From: Rotaria sordida
Taxonomy: Eukaryota > Rotifera > Eurotatoria > Philodinida > Philodinidae
DNA length: 64,000 nucleotides
NCBI GenBank assembly: GCA_905250125.1
Contig: CAJNOL010000028.1
Span: forward strand, 279,367 to 343,366
Reading direction: 5' to 3'
Positions 34,004 to 46,717 of the stretch are shown here, piece after piece. Within the stretch, counting starts at the first letter, position 1. Each line of letters opens with the position of its first letter. A program made the position numbers and the translations under genes. Under the pieces are notes generated by a model. That model made no database searches, was not told the origin of the DNA, and saw only the letters and a list, made by a program, of their open reading frames with translations.

Positions 34004-36538
34004 TTATTTTCGTTTAAGACGCTTTTGAAATTCATTCTCATTTGAATAAGATCTAAGCATTGTTGCCCATCGTTGACAATCATCAAAAAGAATTAAATGT
34101 TGCTAGATAACAAAGAAAGAAAGAATTTTTATTTAAATTAAAATCAAATAATTAATTTTTTTCACTTCATGTGTTAATAATTTTTCATGATCAGTTCTTG
34201 AATATGGAAGAATTTCATCATAAAGTTTTGATAAATATTCCTAAAATAATTTATCCTTTTTTTTATAAAATAAAAACTATTAATTAGAAATTTTACTATT
34301 TGTTGACTATATGGATAACTATCAATAATATCTCCAAGTAATCGTACACAATCAATAAAATCAATTTGTCGTTCAAATAAACGTGGATTAAGTTTATCTT
34401 TAATTATTTCATCAATAATCATTGCCTTTTAAATACATAAAAATTTAAGAAATTAAAAAATTCTTTTTTTCTGTTTTCTTACTTCACTTTTCTTCTCATG
34501 TTCAATCATATTAACTAATCTTTTCAAATGTAATAATCCAAGTTGTGTACGAATACGAACAGTACGTTCATTGGTTTTTAGAAATAATTCAACAATATAA
34601 ACATTTTTTGATGATAAAGTATATAGACATTCAACAAGTAAATCACGCTAAAATAAAAAATTATTTTAATGAAATCAGAAAGCACTCAGTTGGATTAGGT
34701 GATCTATTCAAAACTGAAAAATCAAATATATCATGTGGTAGAGTAAGTCGAGTTGTGTCGAATAGTATGTAGAAAATCTTATTTTCATACGACTTTGAAT
34801 GAACTAGAGCCAATTTACTGACGGACGACGATGCACTCAAAGCAGTATCAGTCGAAAGTATTTCTGAGAAATTTTTCTAATATACAGTTTTGTAGAGCTT
34901 TTCACGGACTACAAGCTTATATGTTTAACGTCTCCAATTGTTTCATCTTTGATAGGAAAAAAAAGGGAATTTTTCAATGTTCTACCACTGTTTTTTTCAC
35001 TACTGTTGAGTAGATCCCATCGAGTCCGGGTCTGAATTTTTCCTGTTAACCAAATCTGGATCCGAAAAATTGTGAATCCGATGGATTTAGTTATTTGTGG
35101 AATATACTGAATGTTCCTGTGACCGAATATGAAAAAATCGGAAAAAGGTATCTCGTACTTTTGAGACAATCATCCAATTTCGATTGAAAAACTCCATTGA
35201 GAGCATCAAAAGACGGTTTGACCAGATTCGACGAATTCTAGTCTATGGAAAAAAACGCTTTATGTCATCGAATTCTATAACTTGTCATAGAGCCAATTGA
35301 AAATGAAGATTTACACTGGAAGACCTTCTCTTGTAAAATTCAAACCATTTTCTTATGTTTTATATGTAATTTTTAAAACAACTAACTTTTTCATTCCAAT
35401 ATGTTGGTGTTAATAAAGTAAGTGCATTGACCATTAACCGTCGTGCTATATGAATAATATCTAAATCCAGAAAACGTTTATCAAGTTGAAGATAAAATCC
35501 AAGTAAAAATAAAAATAAATGATTATCATTTAATAATGTTGAATTTAATCTAATAAGAAAAAAAAAATATGTTATTTTTTTTTTAAAGAATCTATTAAAT
35601 ATATGTTCTTTTACTTTTCCACTTGAAAATATCCGAGAGATAAAATAATTCGAAAGACACGTTTTATAGAGTTTATTATTTGATTCGTTGATGCTTTACT
35701 TTTCGTTTGATCATCATAATTAAGTTTTGATTTTAATTGTACACTAACACAAAAAAAAAACAATTTTTTTTAAAAATAAAAAATTTTTTTGTCTATAATA
35801 TTTTACTCATTTAATAATTCTGTTATTTTTACATCTCCTAATAAAGCAATAAATTTTTCAACATTAACACCAGCATTATGCAAAATATCGAATAAAAGTC
35901 CAATATCGAACTGCCACGTACTTTCAATCTATGGATTCTTTTGTTTTTGTTTTTGTTATTCGAAACAAATGATTTATAAACTTACATCTTCATGAATATA
36001 ATCAAGAAGATGATCAACAGAATTATTGACAGCATCATCTGTTAAACAACAACCTTTAGAAATATAAAAGACATTAAGAAATTTCTATTAAACTTTCAAT
36101 TAAACAAACTAACACACTCGAATATATTTTATAATCAGTGCTCTTCTTGTATATTGATCACTTTCATCTTTAATAAACCATAATACTTGTTCAAGCATTT
36201 CAAAATCTAAATAAAATATTTCATAAAAACAAAATTATTAACAAAAAAAAAATAATTCTTAGAAACCATTTGTAGTTAAAGCACAATTAATAATTTCATC
36301 ACATTCAGGATGAATATATGATGAAATAGATGAGGATTTATCAAATCCATTTAATTCTAAATTAGGAACAATACGATAACGAAAATGAGATAGTGGATTA
36401 GTTGATGAAGATAAATGTGTATCTGGTATCTAAATAAAAATAATTGCTTGTTGTTTGTAACTATTATTATTATATAATTTTTACGTCAAGTTGTGCTTTT
36501 GCTTCGAGAATATCTTGCCTCACTTGTTCTTCTTCCAT
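34004..36538 (-). CDS. Helical-repeat protein, probable SLF2/Nse6-like SMC5/6 factor
   Basis: Eleven exons (36485-36538, 36267-36429, 36114-36206, 35986-36053, 35807-35928, 35615-35743, 35387-35549, 34483-34647, 34297-34425, 34166-34240, 34004-34102) join in frame to 419 residues. The protein is almost wholly alpha-helical and leucine-rich. Segments such as FDIGLLFDILHNAGVNVEKF, FLLGFYLQLDKRFLDLDIIH, RTQLGLLHLKRLVNMIEHE, DFIDCVRLLGDIIDSYPYSQ and a final DDCQRWATMLRSY resemble, as I recall them, the C-terminal Nse6-like half of SLF2 (FAM178A). SLF2 recruits the SMC5/6 complex to damaged or viral DNA. Homology is from memory and moderate; a different HEAT-type protein is possible. Nine introns are about 50-80 bases; one (34648-35386) is 739. 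One exon-3 donor is chosen among three overlapping GTs to hold frame. No membrane segment or signal peptide. Confidence 0.6.
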
Positions 36539-39500
36539 CGAACGTATTTAATCTTAAATGAAAAATGTAAATTATCCAAATAAAAAAATTTCATTGTTTT
36601 TTTCTTGAGAAGTAAAAAACTAGTAGAATTATTTGATCATGCTATAATTTAATTCAAATGAATTTCTTGAATCTAATACTTCGCAAGAAATTTATATCTA
36701 GACATTGCACTCGGTCACTATGTTTTTAAAAACAATGAAAGAGTATAAATAACAAATCTTACGAGAAACTTATTCTGATTTTGAATAGTATCTTATGTAA
36801 AATTATCGTTAATAAAATTTTATTAAAGAAAGATTATCTTTTCTGATGTAATAGTTTTTTTTTATCATTGAAGTGCCCTTTCTCTTACTTTTATTGAACG
36901 ATAGATGAATATCATCAACTCGAGATGATAAAAAAAGAAAATTTTTAGAAACATACACATCATGTATGATATAGCTCAATTTTGTATTCGATAGGTCAAT
37001 CTACGTTAGATTTCTTCACTAGAGACGTATTATTATGATTCAGAAACTCGACTTGAACTATATTTCAAGTAGAATAATAATGAAAGCTGATGACTCATTA
37101 TCAGAGTACAATGTTTTTAGAACGACCTGACCAGTGTTTCTAATGGAAATCCAAAACAATGTATTTTTATATACTCTATTTTTACTAATAATGTGTGTGC
37201 ACACTTCGTTATCATAGATGAAGTTTATCACAATCTAAATAAAGAAAAAATAAAGTATTTTTTTTTCTTTAGTGAGAAACATTAACCATACTTAGAGAAC
37301 GAATAAACAATAAATAGAGATACTAATTCGTTATTTGACATTTTTAAATGAAAATGAGAGAAGAAAATAAACACGAGTTTATAAAAATAAAGCATAAACT
37401 AAGGATTACATTCATAGAATAGTTCTACTATTAGATAAATATATTCTGTTATTTAATACCATATGTAGCTTTCAAGGCTCCAAAATCAAAATATCAATAT
37501 CGTCAGCAAAACGTATCATATGCACTCTGTGTTGTTTGAGCAATATATAAACCAAAGTCTATATCAGAAGAAATACAGATATTTTGTAGATTTTTCTTCT
37601 GTTTAGTACACCTATTTTTATAAATACAATACTGGTTTTGACCACTGGACAATAGTTTCCTTCAAGTTAATCCAGCGTTTATTAATGGTTGAACTAGATG
37701 AACAAATTGAATGAGACGATAAGAATATTATTTTATAAGTATAAAAATCTAAATTTGAATCAAAACTATAAAAAAAGAAAGTATGATTTTAACTATATCG
37801 AATAAACTATAAAATAGATGTCGCTGTCTGCCAGAAGAAAGAATTCACTTTCAGTTCTTTCCAGTTTGCTGATTTTGGACTCACGAAAACAAGTAGATTT
37901 AATTGCATTTCAAGCCGAAAGTTTTACGAATTTTTCCAATTACTTTTGACTGTTACCCACAGAAAAGAAGAAGTTGGTCGGAAGTCATCGAGTAAATTCA
38001 GAGATTTTTCGGTCCCAAATATTACCTTGAATTTTCATTGATTTCTGAGGCTTTCCTGAAGAAACTAGCTTGTATTGCTTGGTCGGAGTTATGATCATTA
38101 AATTTCATACAATTAATTACAAAGCTGGATTATCTAGTAAAATTAATATAATTGAAAATCATTTTTCTGATCATTTTGAAGAACGTAAAAGTATATTATT
38201 ATTCGAAAAAAAAAATCAATTAGATTTCAGATCATTGAACGAACAACTTAAGACAGATATACTTCCTTTTCTTCTATAATAATGAATGAAAAACTTCAGA
38301 AAACATATAAAGTGTTATATACAATCCATTGGAGTATAATCAATGATGAATATTTATCATCGTCTATTGAATTAGTTATCTCTAGTGAGAGTTTGAGTCT
38401 CCTACATTCAAAATCAACATAATTTATTGCTGTTTATGACTCAAAAATAGAATCATTGAAGTTAACTGAGAATAATCAATCCTACATTTATTTACCAGTT
38501 GTACTAGCACAATCAATTTGATCTGATATGTAGCAATTTGGCCGAAACAAAAAAAAATGTTGAAGTCAATTATAGCGAAAAACAAATGTCGAAAATGTTC
38601 CACATCTTATTAAGTGACTCTATTATGGATGGGATATGAGAGTATGTGTGAAGAAAAAATTGATATTCATATGTACACACACCCATACTAATCCACATAA
38701 AGAAACGTATTGTCTTGTCGTTAATTTTGTTCTTGAATATTTTTCATGCACTATTATTTCTTGTTGGTGTACTTAAGTGTCTCTCATTGTTTTCTATGCA
38801 ATAAAAATTCTTCATCGCACTGATTGAGAATCATAAAATACACTTTGTTTGACATTTTATTCTGTCGACTACATTAATGACATTCTTTGATCTAATCGGC
38901 ATTGATAAAAAAAGATTTTATTATATACAACTGTTATATTGTTCCATCTGTTAGATTGCCACAATTAGCCGCTTGAATATAAAAGAATAATCTCTTTTTT
39001 TTTCTTTACAACGATTTGAGGCATCAAAGTCAATTAAACGTCTCGTTAATAAATTAAATTTAACACAAGAGCTTTTTTGAATTGTAAATTTTATTCTTTG
39101 CTATTCACTGCACAAATTGATATGTTTTCAAAATTCGATTGATGTATTTTGAAGGACTATGTTTATGAGAAGAAGTCGAAGTCAACCTTGACTCCGAATT
39201 TTCCTCATTTTTATAACATCCTGAGAAGATCCGAATGGAGCCTACAAAATAAATTAGTTCGTACAATAAATATCAAAGAGTAAACCTCACCATTTAAAAA
39301 AACCTGTAGTGTTCAACCTAATTAATTATTGGGGAATTGAGAGAGCTCCAACTGCTTTTAAAAATGACTCCGATGCAGGTCTCTTATAACTGTCCATCAA
39401 AACCGCACAAAATAATCTTTGTCTCTCATCGATGGACAAGCAAAGCTTTACGAGATAGAGTCTCAGTTTTTTTTTCACACAATTTTTCTATTTGTATCTA

Positions 39501-39568
39501 TACTTTAATAAGTATTACACAAGATTTCAAGTATCATGTTTTCAATCTATTCTTTTGGGTATGAATAT
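36539..39568. other. 3-kb intergenic region, no gene recognised
   Basis: AT-rich sequence between the SLF2-like gene's 5' end and the MULE-like element. A short hairpin (about 38622-38698; arms GAGTATGTGTG and CACACACCCATAC) is visible. An open frame at 38070-38279 has no recognisable motif. Nothing else supported. Confidence 0.4.
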
Positions 39569-40706
39569 TTTTGACCACCAAAAAAAGATATAATTGATCA
39601 CCAAATTTTTTTATTGCGAAATGATCACCAAAAAAAATGATACATTTGATCATCAAATTGTTTTATTGCAAAATGATCACCAAAAAAAAAGATACAAATG
39701 ATCACCAAATTTATAATGGATAAATAGATAATATATGACTAACAATCATACACTCTAATGAAAATACTCCACACAAAACTGACGCAAAAAAAACAGATAA
39801 TGGTAATAAGAAATCATGGTAATAATGCCATGCGAACTTTTTTTTTCATAGCCTGGAGTTTTTCGTTTTCCCAATGGTATAAGGCGAGTTTCATCTTTAA
39901 TTTTGTAAATGTTGAGCATAATAGCTAGTCCAATAGAATGTTTGCATCTATATTCCTTGCGTTCAATTGGACGTGTACATTAATTGAACTTTGTGGATGA
40001 CTTATAATTAATGATTTTTTAATTTGAGCTTCTGTTAATCCACATTTGATATGATTAGATACGCATTGACGTATTGGTGATGATAATCTTGTTGTTGGAA
40101 TTCGTTCATTTTCTTCATGTTTATGTGTGCTTCTTGACATAATGGTTACCGATTGGATGTTGTTGTCCGCCACAATAATTTTAATTTCAAATGAACATAA
40201 TGGATACTTTATCTGTATGTGCTGCATTCAAATGAGTATTTGGTTTCGCTTTTTAAATCTAATCGTTGATATTGACAAACATAATATTTTGTTGTTGCAA
40301 AGTCTTTTGCTGCTTCATACGATTTAGCGATGTGTAACAATGCCCATTCTTTACTAGATATTTTTAGTATGTTATTGTTCCTTATGACGAGACACTTTAA
40401 AAATGTTTTTAGTTAATTGGATCATTCAGACCGGATAAGATTATCTCTTTTTTATTTAAGCTTGTTTAATTGATCAATCAACGTTTACGATAAGTATATG
40501 ATCTGTCATAAGTCTATTATCCATAACTCATAACAGTAACTCGCTATCGATCACTACATGCTAATTAGTTTGATGATCAATTGTATCTTTTTTTTGGTAA
40601 TCATTTTGCAATAAAAAATTTTGGTGATCATTTGTATCTTTTTTTGGTAATCATTTCGCAACAAAAAAATTTGGTGATGAATTATATCTTTTTTTGATGA
40701 TCAAAA
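39569..40706. mobile_element. MULE-like element with tandem-repeat terminal inverted repeats
   Basis: Both ends are about 135-145 bases long and made of two to three copies of a unit alternating TGATCACCAAA and TTTATTGCGAAATGATCACC with GATA. The reverse complement of the right end starts TTTTGATCATC, matching the left TTTTGACCACC, and both continue as AAAAAAAGATATAATT. Long, internally repetitive terminal repeats are typical of Mutator-like/fold-back elements. The 850-base interior holds a short protein fragment (separate entry). No clear 9-bp target duplication (TATGAATAT against GTATATTTT). Confidence 0.7.
39925..40227 (-). pseudogene. Possible MULE transposase N-terminal fragment
   Basis: A 100-codon minus-strand frame inside the element reads STHKHEENERIPTTRLSSPI, then RQCVSNHIKCGLTEAQIKKS and LIISHPQSSI. 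This resembles the segment after the FLYWCH/WRKY-like zinc domain in MULE transposases (H-x-H, then a helix with GLTPxQI and L...HP). It stops before any catalytic region. Assignment is by pattern memory only. Confidence 0.4.
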
Positions 40707-40850
40707 GTATATTTTCTCATTCTTTTCTACATCAAATCAACAAACATACAACGAAAAAAAGACTAGATTTTTGTCTTTATCAAATACATTTGCAATTGAA
40801 ACACAAAATCATAAACTTAAGAATCAATGTCAAACAAACAAAAAATTTGA

Positions 40851-43800
40851 TTAATGATGATAAAAAATATTATTTGTTATTGCAACATCTCGCATAAGCT
40901 TGACTTGTATGGCAACATCTTTTAATACATTTAAGACTTTTCTATTACCATGAACAAAACCATATACATGATAAGTGAGACCAACTTCATCAGCAAATTG
41001 TTGAACAAAATAACTTGCTGATCTTAATTTATGTCTTGGCATACGTGGAAATAAATGATGAACAGCTTGATATTGTAAACCACCATGGAAAAAATCTAAC
41101 CATACTGGACATGCTATATCCATTGTTGTACGAAGCATTTTAGCTGGAAATGATTCACATGGTCCATAATCTTCTGTTGACATACCAAAATGTGATAATG
41201 TTATTTGAACATGTAATGGCATTGTTACCATATAACATAAAAACAAATAAATAAAACATTGTGTATAAGTTGGAATCAATGATAATAAAAATATAAACCA
41301 AAACCAATAGATTACTATTGATAAAATTTCAATATAACGATATGGTGCATTTGTATATTTATAAAGATAAATATATGATTGTATTTGTAAATTAAAACGA
41401 GCAAAACACATTATTAAATAATAAGTTAAATGTTGAAATTGAATAATACATGATGCAAGCCATGTATAGGAAAGAATACGTTTATGATATGTTGAATAAA
41501 TTGATTGAAAAAAACGTGTTGTTACAGCAAAAAATGGTAAATGTTGAATATCTAAAATAAATATGTAGAAAAATAATAATTCTCCGACTTAATCAATATT
41601 TCTAGTGGAATGTGTCATATATTTAAAAATGTCGAAGATAATATAATATAATCTAACGAGGAAAGTTTTCCAACTGTTCAATCGCGTTTGAGTTGTAACT
41701 TTGTGCATTATGTATACACAAATGTGCTATGAATACTTTGAAAAAGAATTCATGCTTTTAGTTTATTGCTACGGAGATATTGCACTTTTATGGTATTTTT
41801 TAAATAAATGCTGTGGTAACAGAAAAACTGATTTTTGAATTTCGACTAGAAATTTTGCATAGAGACAGGTCTTGGCGACAGTAGTTTATTGTAAAAGTTT
41901 CAGGTCGTTTGATTTACTTTTATCCTGAAATAAGAACATCAAATATGCAGGTTTATATGTGTGATATAAAAGATACGCGATTACCATAGTTATATCGTAA
42001 GATAGAAACAGTGACAAGATCTGAAATATTCTCAATAAAAATTATTCTGGCTAAGATTTATCTCTATGGAAAATTTTAGATCGAAATTTGAAAGTTAGTT
42101 TTCTGCTACCATGACATTCATTTAAAAAAATACTGTGAAAGTGCAGTATATCTGTAGCAATCAGCTAAGAGCAGGAACTCTTTTCAAGATATTCATAACT
42201 CATTTGGGTTTACATAATGCATATAGTCTCGACTCAAAAGCGATTGAACAGGCGGAGAACTTACTTCGTAAGATTGAAACAGACCTTACGAAGGAACGTC
42301 CTCAAGTGTTCGATCGCTTTTTGATCGTGACTATATTCAAATGAGAGACCATGGCGAGTAGTGTAAAAGTCTAAGGAAGTTCAGTTGTCCGATGCTTTGT
42401 TCTTGGGATATTGAATTTTTACTAGATTTTTTCAACAGAAAGCTGTAATCTTCTTCAGGTCACAATGAAAATCGAATTTCGACTTGAGACTTTATACAAA
42501 TGAAGCTCTTAATTACAGTAGTTTATTATGAAAGTTTCGCTGATTTTTGGATTTCCCACTCTGAGATATGAATACTAAAAAACTCTTCTAATAAAAAAGG
42601 CAATCATTTTTTTTTTATACTGATATTTCAAGGTACCACATACTTAAATCAGTCAGATTTTCATAATGAATTAATATCATTGAGAGCTTCATTTGTGGAA
42701 AGCTTCAAGTCAAAATTCGATTTTCATGATAACCTGAGGAGACCACAGCTTTCTGTTAAAACATGGAGTAAAAATTCGATATTTTAAGACCAAATCTCAA
42801 ACAACCGAACCATCTGAGGCTTTTATAATACTCACCATGGCCTATCATCTGAATATAGTCTCGATTGAATACTTATGAACGTTCCCTCGTTAGTTTTAAC
42901 TGTTCAATTATCACAACAAAATTTATTGACAATACTATTTCTTATTCATGTGACGTAGAAAATGCAAACTAAAACCATCGATGTTTCTTAACAATACCAA
43001 TCCAATATTTAAAAATACTTTCATTATTATCTCATATAACAAAAAATTGGATAATGGTCTATCCTCTTCTTGTGAACGTATAAATAACTAGAATAAGTTC
43101 CTACTTATAATCATTCTCAATAGTTAGATGCGTGTTTGTATTCTTTATCGATTCGACAATGAAATTACAATATGTCAGATAAGCATGAATTATCTTTTTT
43201 TATCTTTTGAAAATCTGCAGACTCAAATATGTGAAATATTTTTTCTCTTTTCTGTCATTTTTAATCAGATAACCTTTACAATTCCAAATGTTTCTTATGT
43301 TTGTCAAGTTTTCATATTAAATTTTTTATTCTTACCTGGATCATGTTCGGGTGAATTTGTAACAAGGTGATGAATATTATGATGATATTTCCACCATCCA
43401 ATTGATATTCCACCGAATATATTAGCAATAAAAATTCCAATATATGAATCAATACGATAAGAATGTGTTATAGCTAAATGACCGGCATCGTGTGCTGTAA
43501 ACGTCAACTGATGCCAAAAAGCACCAAGAAATACAGCTGATATATGATAATGCCATGATTTTGTTGCATTAATAAAAAAATATAAAGCACAAAATGCAAG
43601 AAATAAATAACGTAAACATTCTCGAGCATAATCATAATAATTACATTGAAATAAATCTATTAAAATTAATAATCATTGAAATTAAAAAATTAAAAAAAAC
43701 AAAAAAGAAAATTTTTGATTTTACCAAGAAATCGAAGTTTATAATAAAGTTGTCTATATGCTTGAATGATATGTTTATGTTCATTAGGATTTTGTATCAT

Positions 43801-44245
43801 TGTTTTATTATTATTAGATAATAAAAGTTCAGATGTTAAAAGACGATTATTATTTAAATCATTTTTATTATTATAAAATTGAATTGGTGGAATAAGTGAT
43901 TCATATTCATCACATTCGTTATTATTTACATCTCCAAAATAAAATAATGGTAATTTATTACGTAACATATCATCTGAATGATAAGCATTTATTTCATCAG
44001 TTGCATCCTAAAATTTATATCTTTTAGTTTCTGAATCCTTTTTTTTTTTACATTTGTTTCAGTTTAAATCTTACTTTTCCGATCATATGTAAAATAGCCA
44101 TTTCGCCACCTGGATGATGTTTTATCCAAGAATTAAGTCGATAGATTTTATTGTCATGAATGACAAGTAAATCACCATAATCAATAATTCGTTGAGCTAT
44201 TTGTTCTCTTGTATATTTTTTCTTTTCAATTGGACTAATATTCAT
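40851..44245 (-). CDS. Cytochrome-b5 fusion fatty-acid desaturase, delta-8 sphingolipid type
   Basis: ER membrane front-end desaturase introducing a double bond (probably delta-8 of the sphingoid base). Four exons (44075-44245, 43725-44007, 43336-43656, 40851-41551) give 491 residues. The N-terminal cytochrome b5 domain has its heme ligands in HPGG (44-47) and AYHSDD (His67). A membrane desaturase domain follows with HDAGH (207-211), HHNIHH (243-248) and the front-end marker QAVHH (420-424, Q replacing the first His). Helices flank the boxes (YLFLAFCALYFFI, VIYWFWFIFLLSLIP). DIQHLPFFA, CYMVTMPLHVQITLSHFGMS and DFFHGGLQYQAVHHLFPR closely follow fungal delta-8 sphingolipid desaturases. Introns 1 and 2 are short; intron 3 (41552-43335, 1,784 bases) contains two fold-back elements. 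An Asn-rich linker (around 95-135) is unusual. Confidence 0.93.
41657..42268. mobile_element. Fold-back element D (Harbinger-like MITE)
   Basis: 612 bases, nearly palindromic: left CGAGGAAAGTTTTCCAACTG then TTCAATCGCGTTTGAG; reverse-complemented right CGAAGTAAGTTCTCCGCCTG then TTCAATCGCTTTTGAG. Similarity continues over about 280 bases per arm. Flanked by TAA on both sides (41654-41656, 42269-42271). Lies in intron 3 of the desaturase. Non-coding. Confidence 0.85.
42289..42889. mobile_element. Fold-back element E (Harbinger-like MITE)
   Basis: 601 bases, near-palindromic: left CGAAGGAACGTCCTCAAGTG, reverse-complemented right CGAGGGAACGTTCATAAGTA. Both are followed by TTCAATCG/TTCGATCG, GACTATATTCA.ATGA and GCCATGG/ACCATGG. 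Flanked by TTA on both sides (42286-42288, 42890-42892). Only 20 bases separate it from element D. Confidence 0.85.
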
Positions 44246-44942
44246 TTTTAATATTAATAATTTGAAGGCAAATAAAAGTTAATAATGTATTCTTCAAAAG
44301 ACAAATATATATTCTCGAGAATTTTCTTTTTCAGATGGAAGAGAAAAAGAAGCAACAGAGGCGAAGAAAAAAAAATTATCTTTTTTTCTTTTCCGACTAA
44401 CCAAGAAGAATGAGAGTTTTTTTTTATATTCACGAAAGAAAAATTTTCCGTTCTCTTAGAACACTATCAATATGCAATAATACTCTTGTTCTATTGGATG
44501 AAGTAGCGACATGAGACGAGGTCAACAATGAATCCACTAACATATACTCTCGTTCCGTTTCTATAGGCTGACAGAAAAAAAAGAAAGAAACAACGAGCAA
44601 GAATTTTTATTGAAAGTCTCAACAGACAAGAGTAGTGAACAATAAGAGGAAAAAACCTATTTACAATGAATAGACACAAATTAAAATAGAACTCATTAGA
44701 TACACAGGAAATAAATAATAAAGCTTTTATTTAGTCTCATACGGACTATCGATGATATAAATAAAAATATTTTACAGGACTCTACGCTTAGTTATGAAAC
44801 AGAATACATATAATAATAATTTAGGTACCAAACATAATGAAGAGAAGCGAGTGTCATAAATAATTCGATGTATATGACACACTTTGAAACTATTTCAAGC
44901 TAATGTACTTCTCCAATCAGCTGTTGCACTTTAGACTCTTTT
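44246..44942. other. Desaturase upstream region
   Basis: No gene recognised. Probably promoter and 5' leader of the minus-strand desaturase gene. No specific element assigned. Confidence 0.4.
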
Positions 44943-44946
44943 AACC

Positions 44947-45190
44947 TCTTGGACACCGCTATTATCAGGTTGAAGACAAGTAGAATGCGAGAATTTTATT
45001 TCATTCTGTCATATTGATAAACAGTTACGAAACGAAATGTTCATCAATACGACTGTACAAATCTACGTTTCATATACGATAAAATATAAATATATACAGC
45101 TGACTCACGACGATAAAATGTAAGAGAAAGTGATTTTTCGATTTTTCTATAAACTTGTAAAGGACGCAAGAATTGTCGAGATCCAAGAAG
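44947..45190. mobile_element. piggyBac-type MITE 4
   Basis: 244 bases between TTAA at 44943-44946 and 45191-45194. Ends CCTCTTGGACACCG and, on the other strand, CTTCTTGGATCTCG. Size and ends parallel MITE 2. No coding content. The termini are more diverged than in elements 1-3, suggesting greater age. Confidence 0.65.
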
Positions 45191-45194
45191 TTAA

Positions 45195-46717
45195 TATGAA
45201 AGTTGTGCACTATTGTATCTTGTTAGAATGATAGTTTAGTAATGAATATTACCTTCAACATAAAGAACAAATTCAAATAAAGTAAAAAAATTTCCAGTAT
45301 TCTAACTCCATTCATAAAAAGATATTATATTTGATAAAGAACACTGATAGTGAAAAAAAAGGAAATAGCTGCTGCCGCTAAAAGTCAAATCTAATTAAGA
45401 ATGTTTTCCATCAATTAAATCACTTTTTTTTTTAATTAAACACATCGATTGAAATTTTGTAGTATTCATAGATGATGCACCAGCACTACAAGGAATAGTA
45501 ATTGATTCCCTTAAAAAGAATTCCGGAGAGCAATATGAACTTATTGCTTCTCGGAATTTTCTACGCCTCCTGTTTATACTAGAGTAAGATTACTTAATCC
45601 AATATATATATATATATATATATATTCAATACGACTCTAATTCATGTAGACGAACTAACTCATAGTCTCATGATTATTTTGATTGTTATCCTTATGAATA
45701 CACTTCTCTTCATATACATCTGACATGTGATTATTTGAACACTACATAATGGATATTTTGGGTTTTTTTGAATTCTCACCTGCCACAATAAGCGATCCTA
45801 AAAGTTTAACGCGGGATGAAGACATATAGCATAATGGTAAATCAGCTTTCATCTTTCTCAGACTGACTATATGATATTTAAAAGAAGGTTCATGGAAACA
45901 CCACCCAAAACAGTAGGCAGTAGTTGCCGAAAACTTTTAGCTTTTGAAATGAGTTTCCTAGTTTGAAAGAGCATAAAAAATTACTAAGAGATCCAAAGTT
46001 TGACAACTTTTGGAGAATGTCTTCTCATACTTCGACTACCTAATAGTTTTCACCCAAAATATCGATCTGTCAAAACTTATGACTTTTCAATCATTTTTGT
46101 TTATGAATTTTTTCCTCACAAAAATTTAACCAACACCATTGTCAGATTATACCAATCGGTAGAGCGAAAGCTGCTTTACAAAACTCTATATTTCATATAC
46201 CTCGTTACTTATCTCGTAAACCGAAAGAATCTATTATAACAGGTGAAATCAGCCATTTTTTTAGTCTATTTTAAACGTTTTGTTTTTCTCTTCTTGCTTC
46301 TGTTATGCAGTTAATTTTTAAGAGCCGAAAGCAAGTTTTATATAGATTTATAGAGCGTCAAAAGACACATCTTTTAGTAAAAGAATGTTGGTTATAAAGT
46401 ATCAGCAAGGTTCTAAAAAGTCCAAGACAATGTTGCTCAAAATACATTATTTTCGATATTTTCATGAAAATGTACGCATCCTTTATTTTATTTGAAGATA
46501 GCTCGTTCTGGAGAAAGTCTAAGTTGTTTTGATTTTAGATTATAAAAACTAGTCAAAAGAAGGAGATGACCGAGTTGAAACCAGACATCACTAATTTTTT
46601 CACTAGAAGATCCGAGCAGATGCCTAAAATCTGTGTGTTCTTCATCACTAGATATCTAACGGAGAAGGGTCGATCACTGTTGAAAACGACCCTCTCGAGA
46701 AATTTGATTTCTTCTTT
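45195..46717. other. No gene recognised; AT microsatellite
   Basis: Contains a (TA)n run at about 45602-45626. Open frames at 46000-46239 and 46566-46850 show no recognisable motif; the second partly overlaps the large palindrome that follows. Confidence 0.4.

Noticed and set aside
45602-45626. (TA)n microsatellite as a functional element
   Set aside because: Ordinary dinucleotide repeat in AT-rich DNA; similar short runs near 28170 and 63068.
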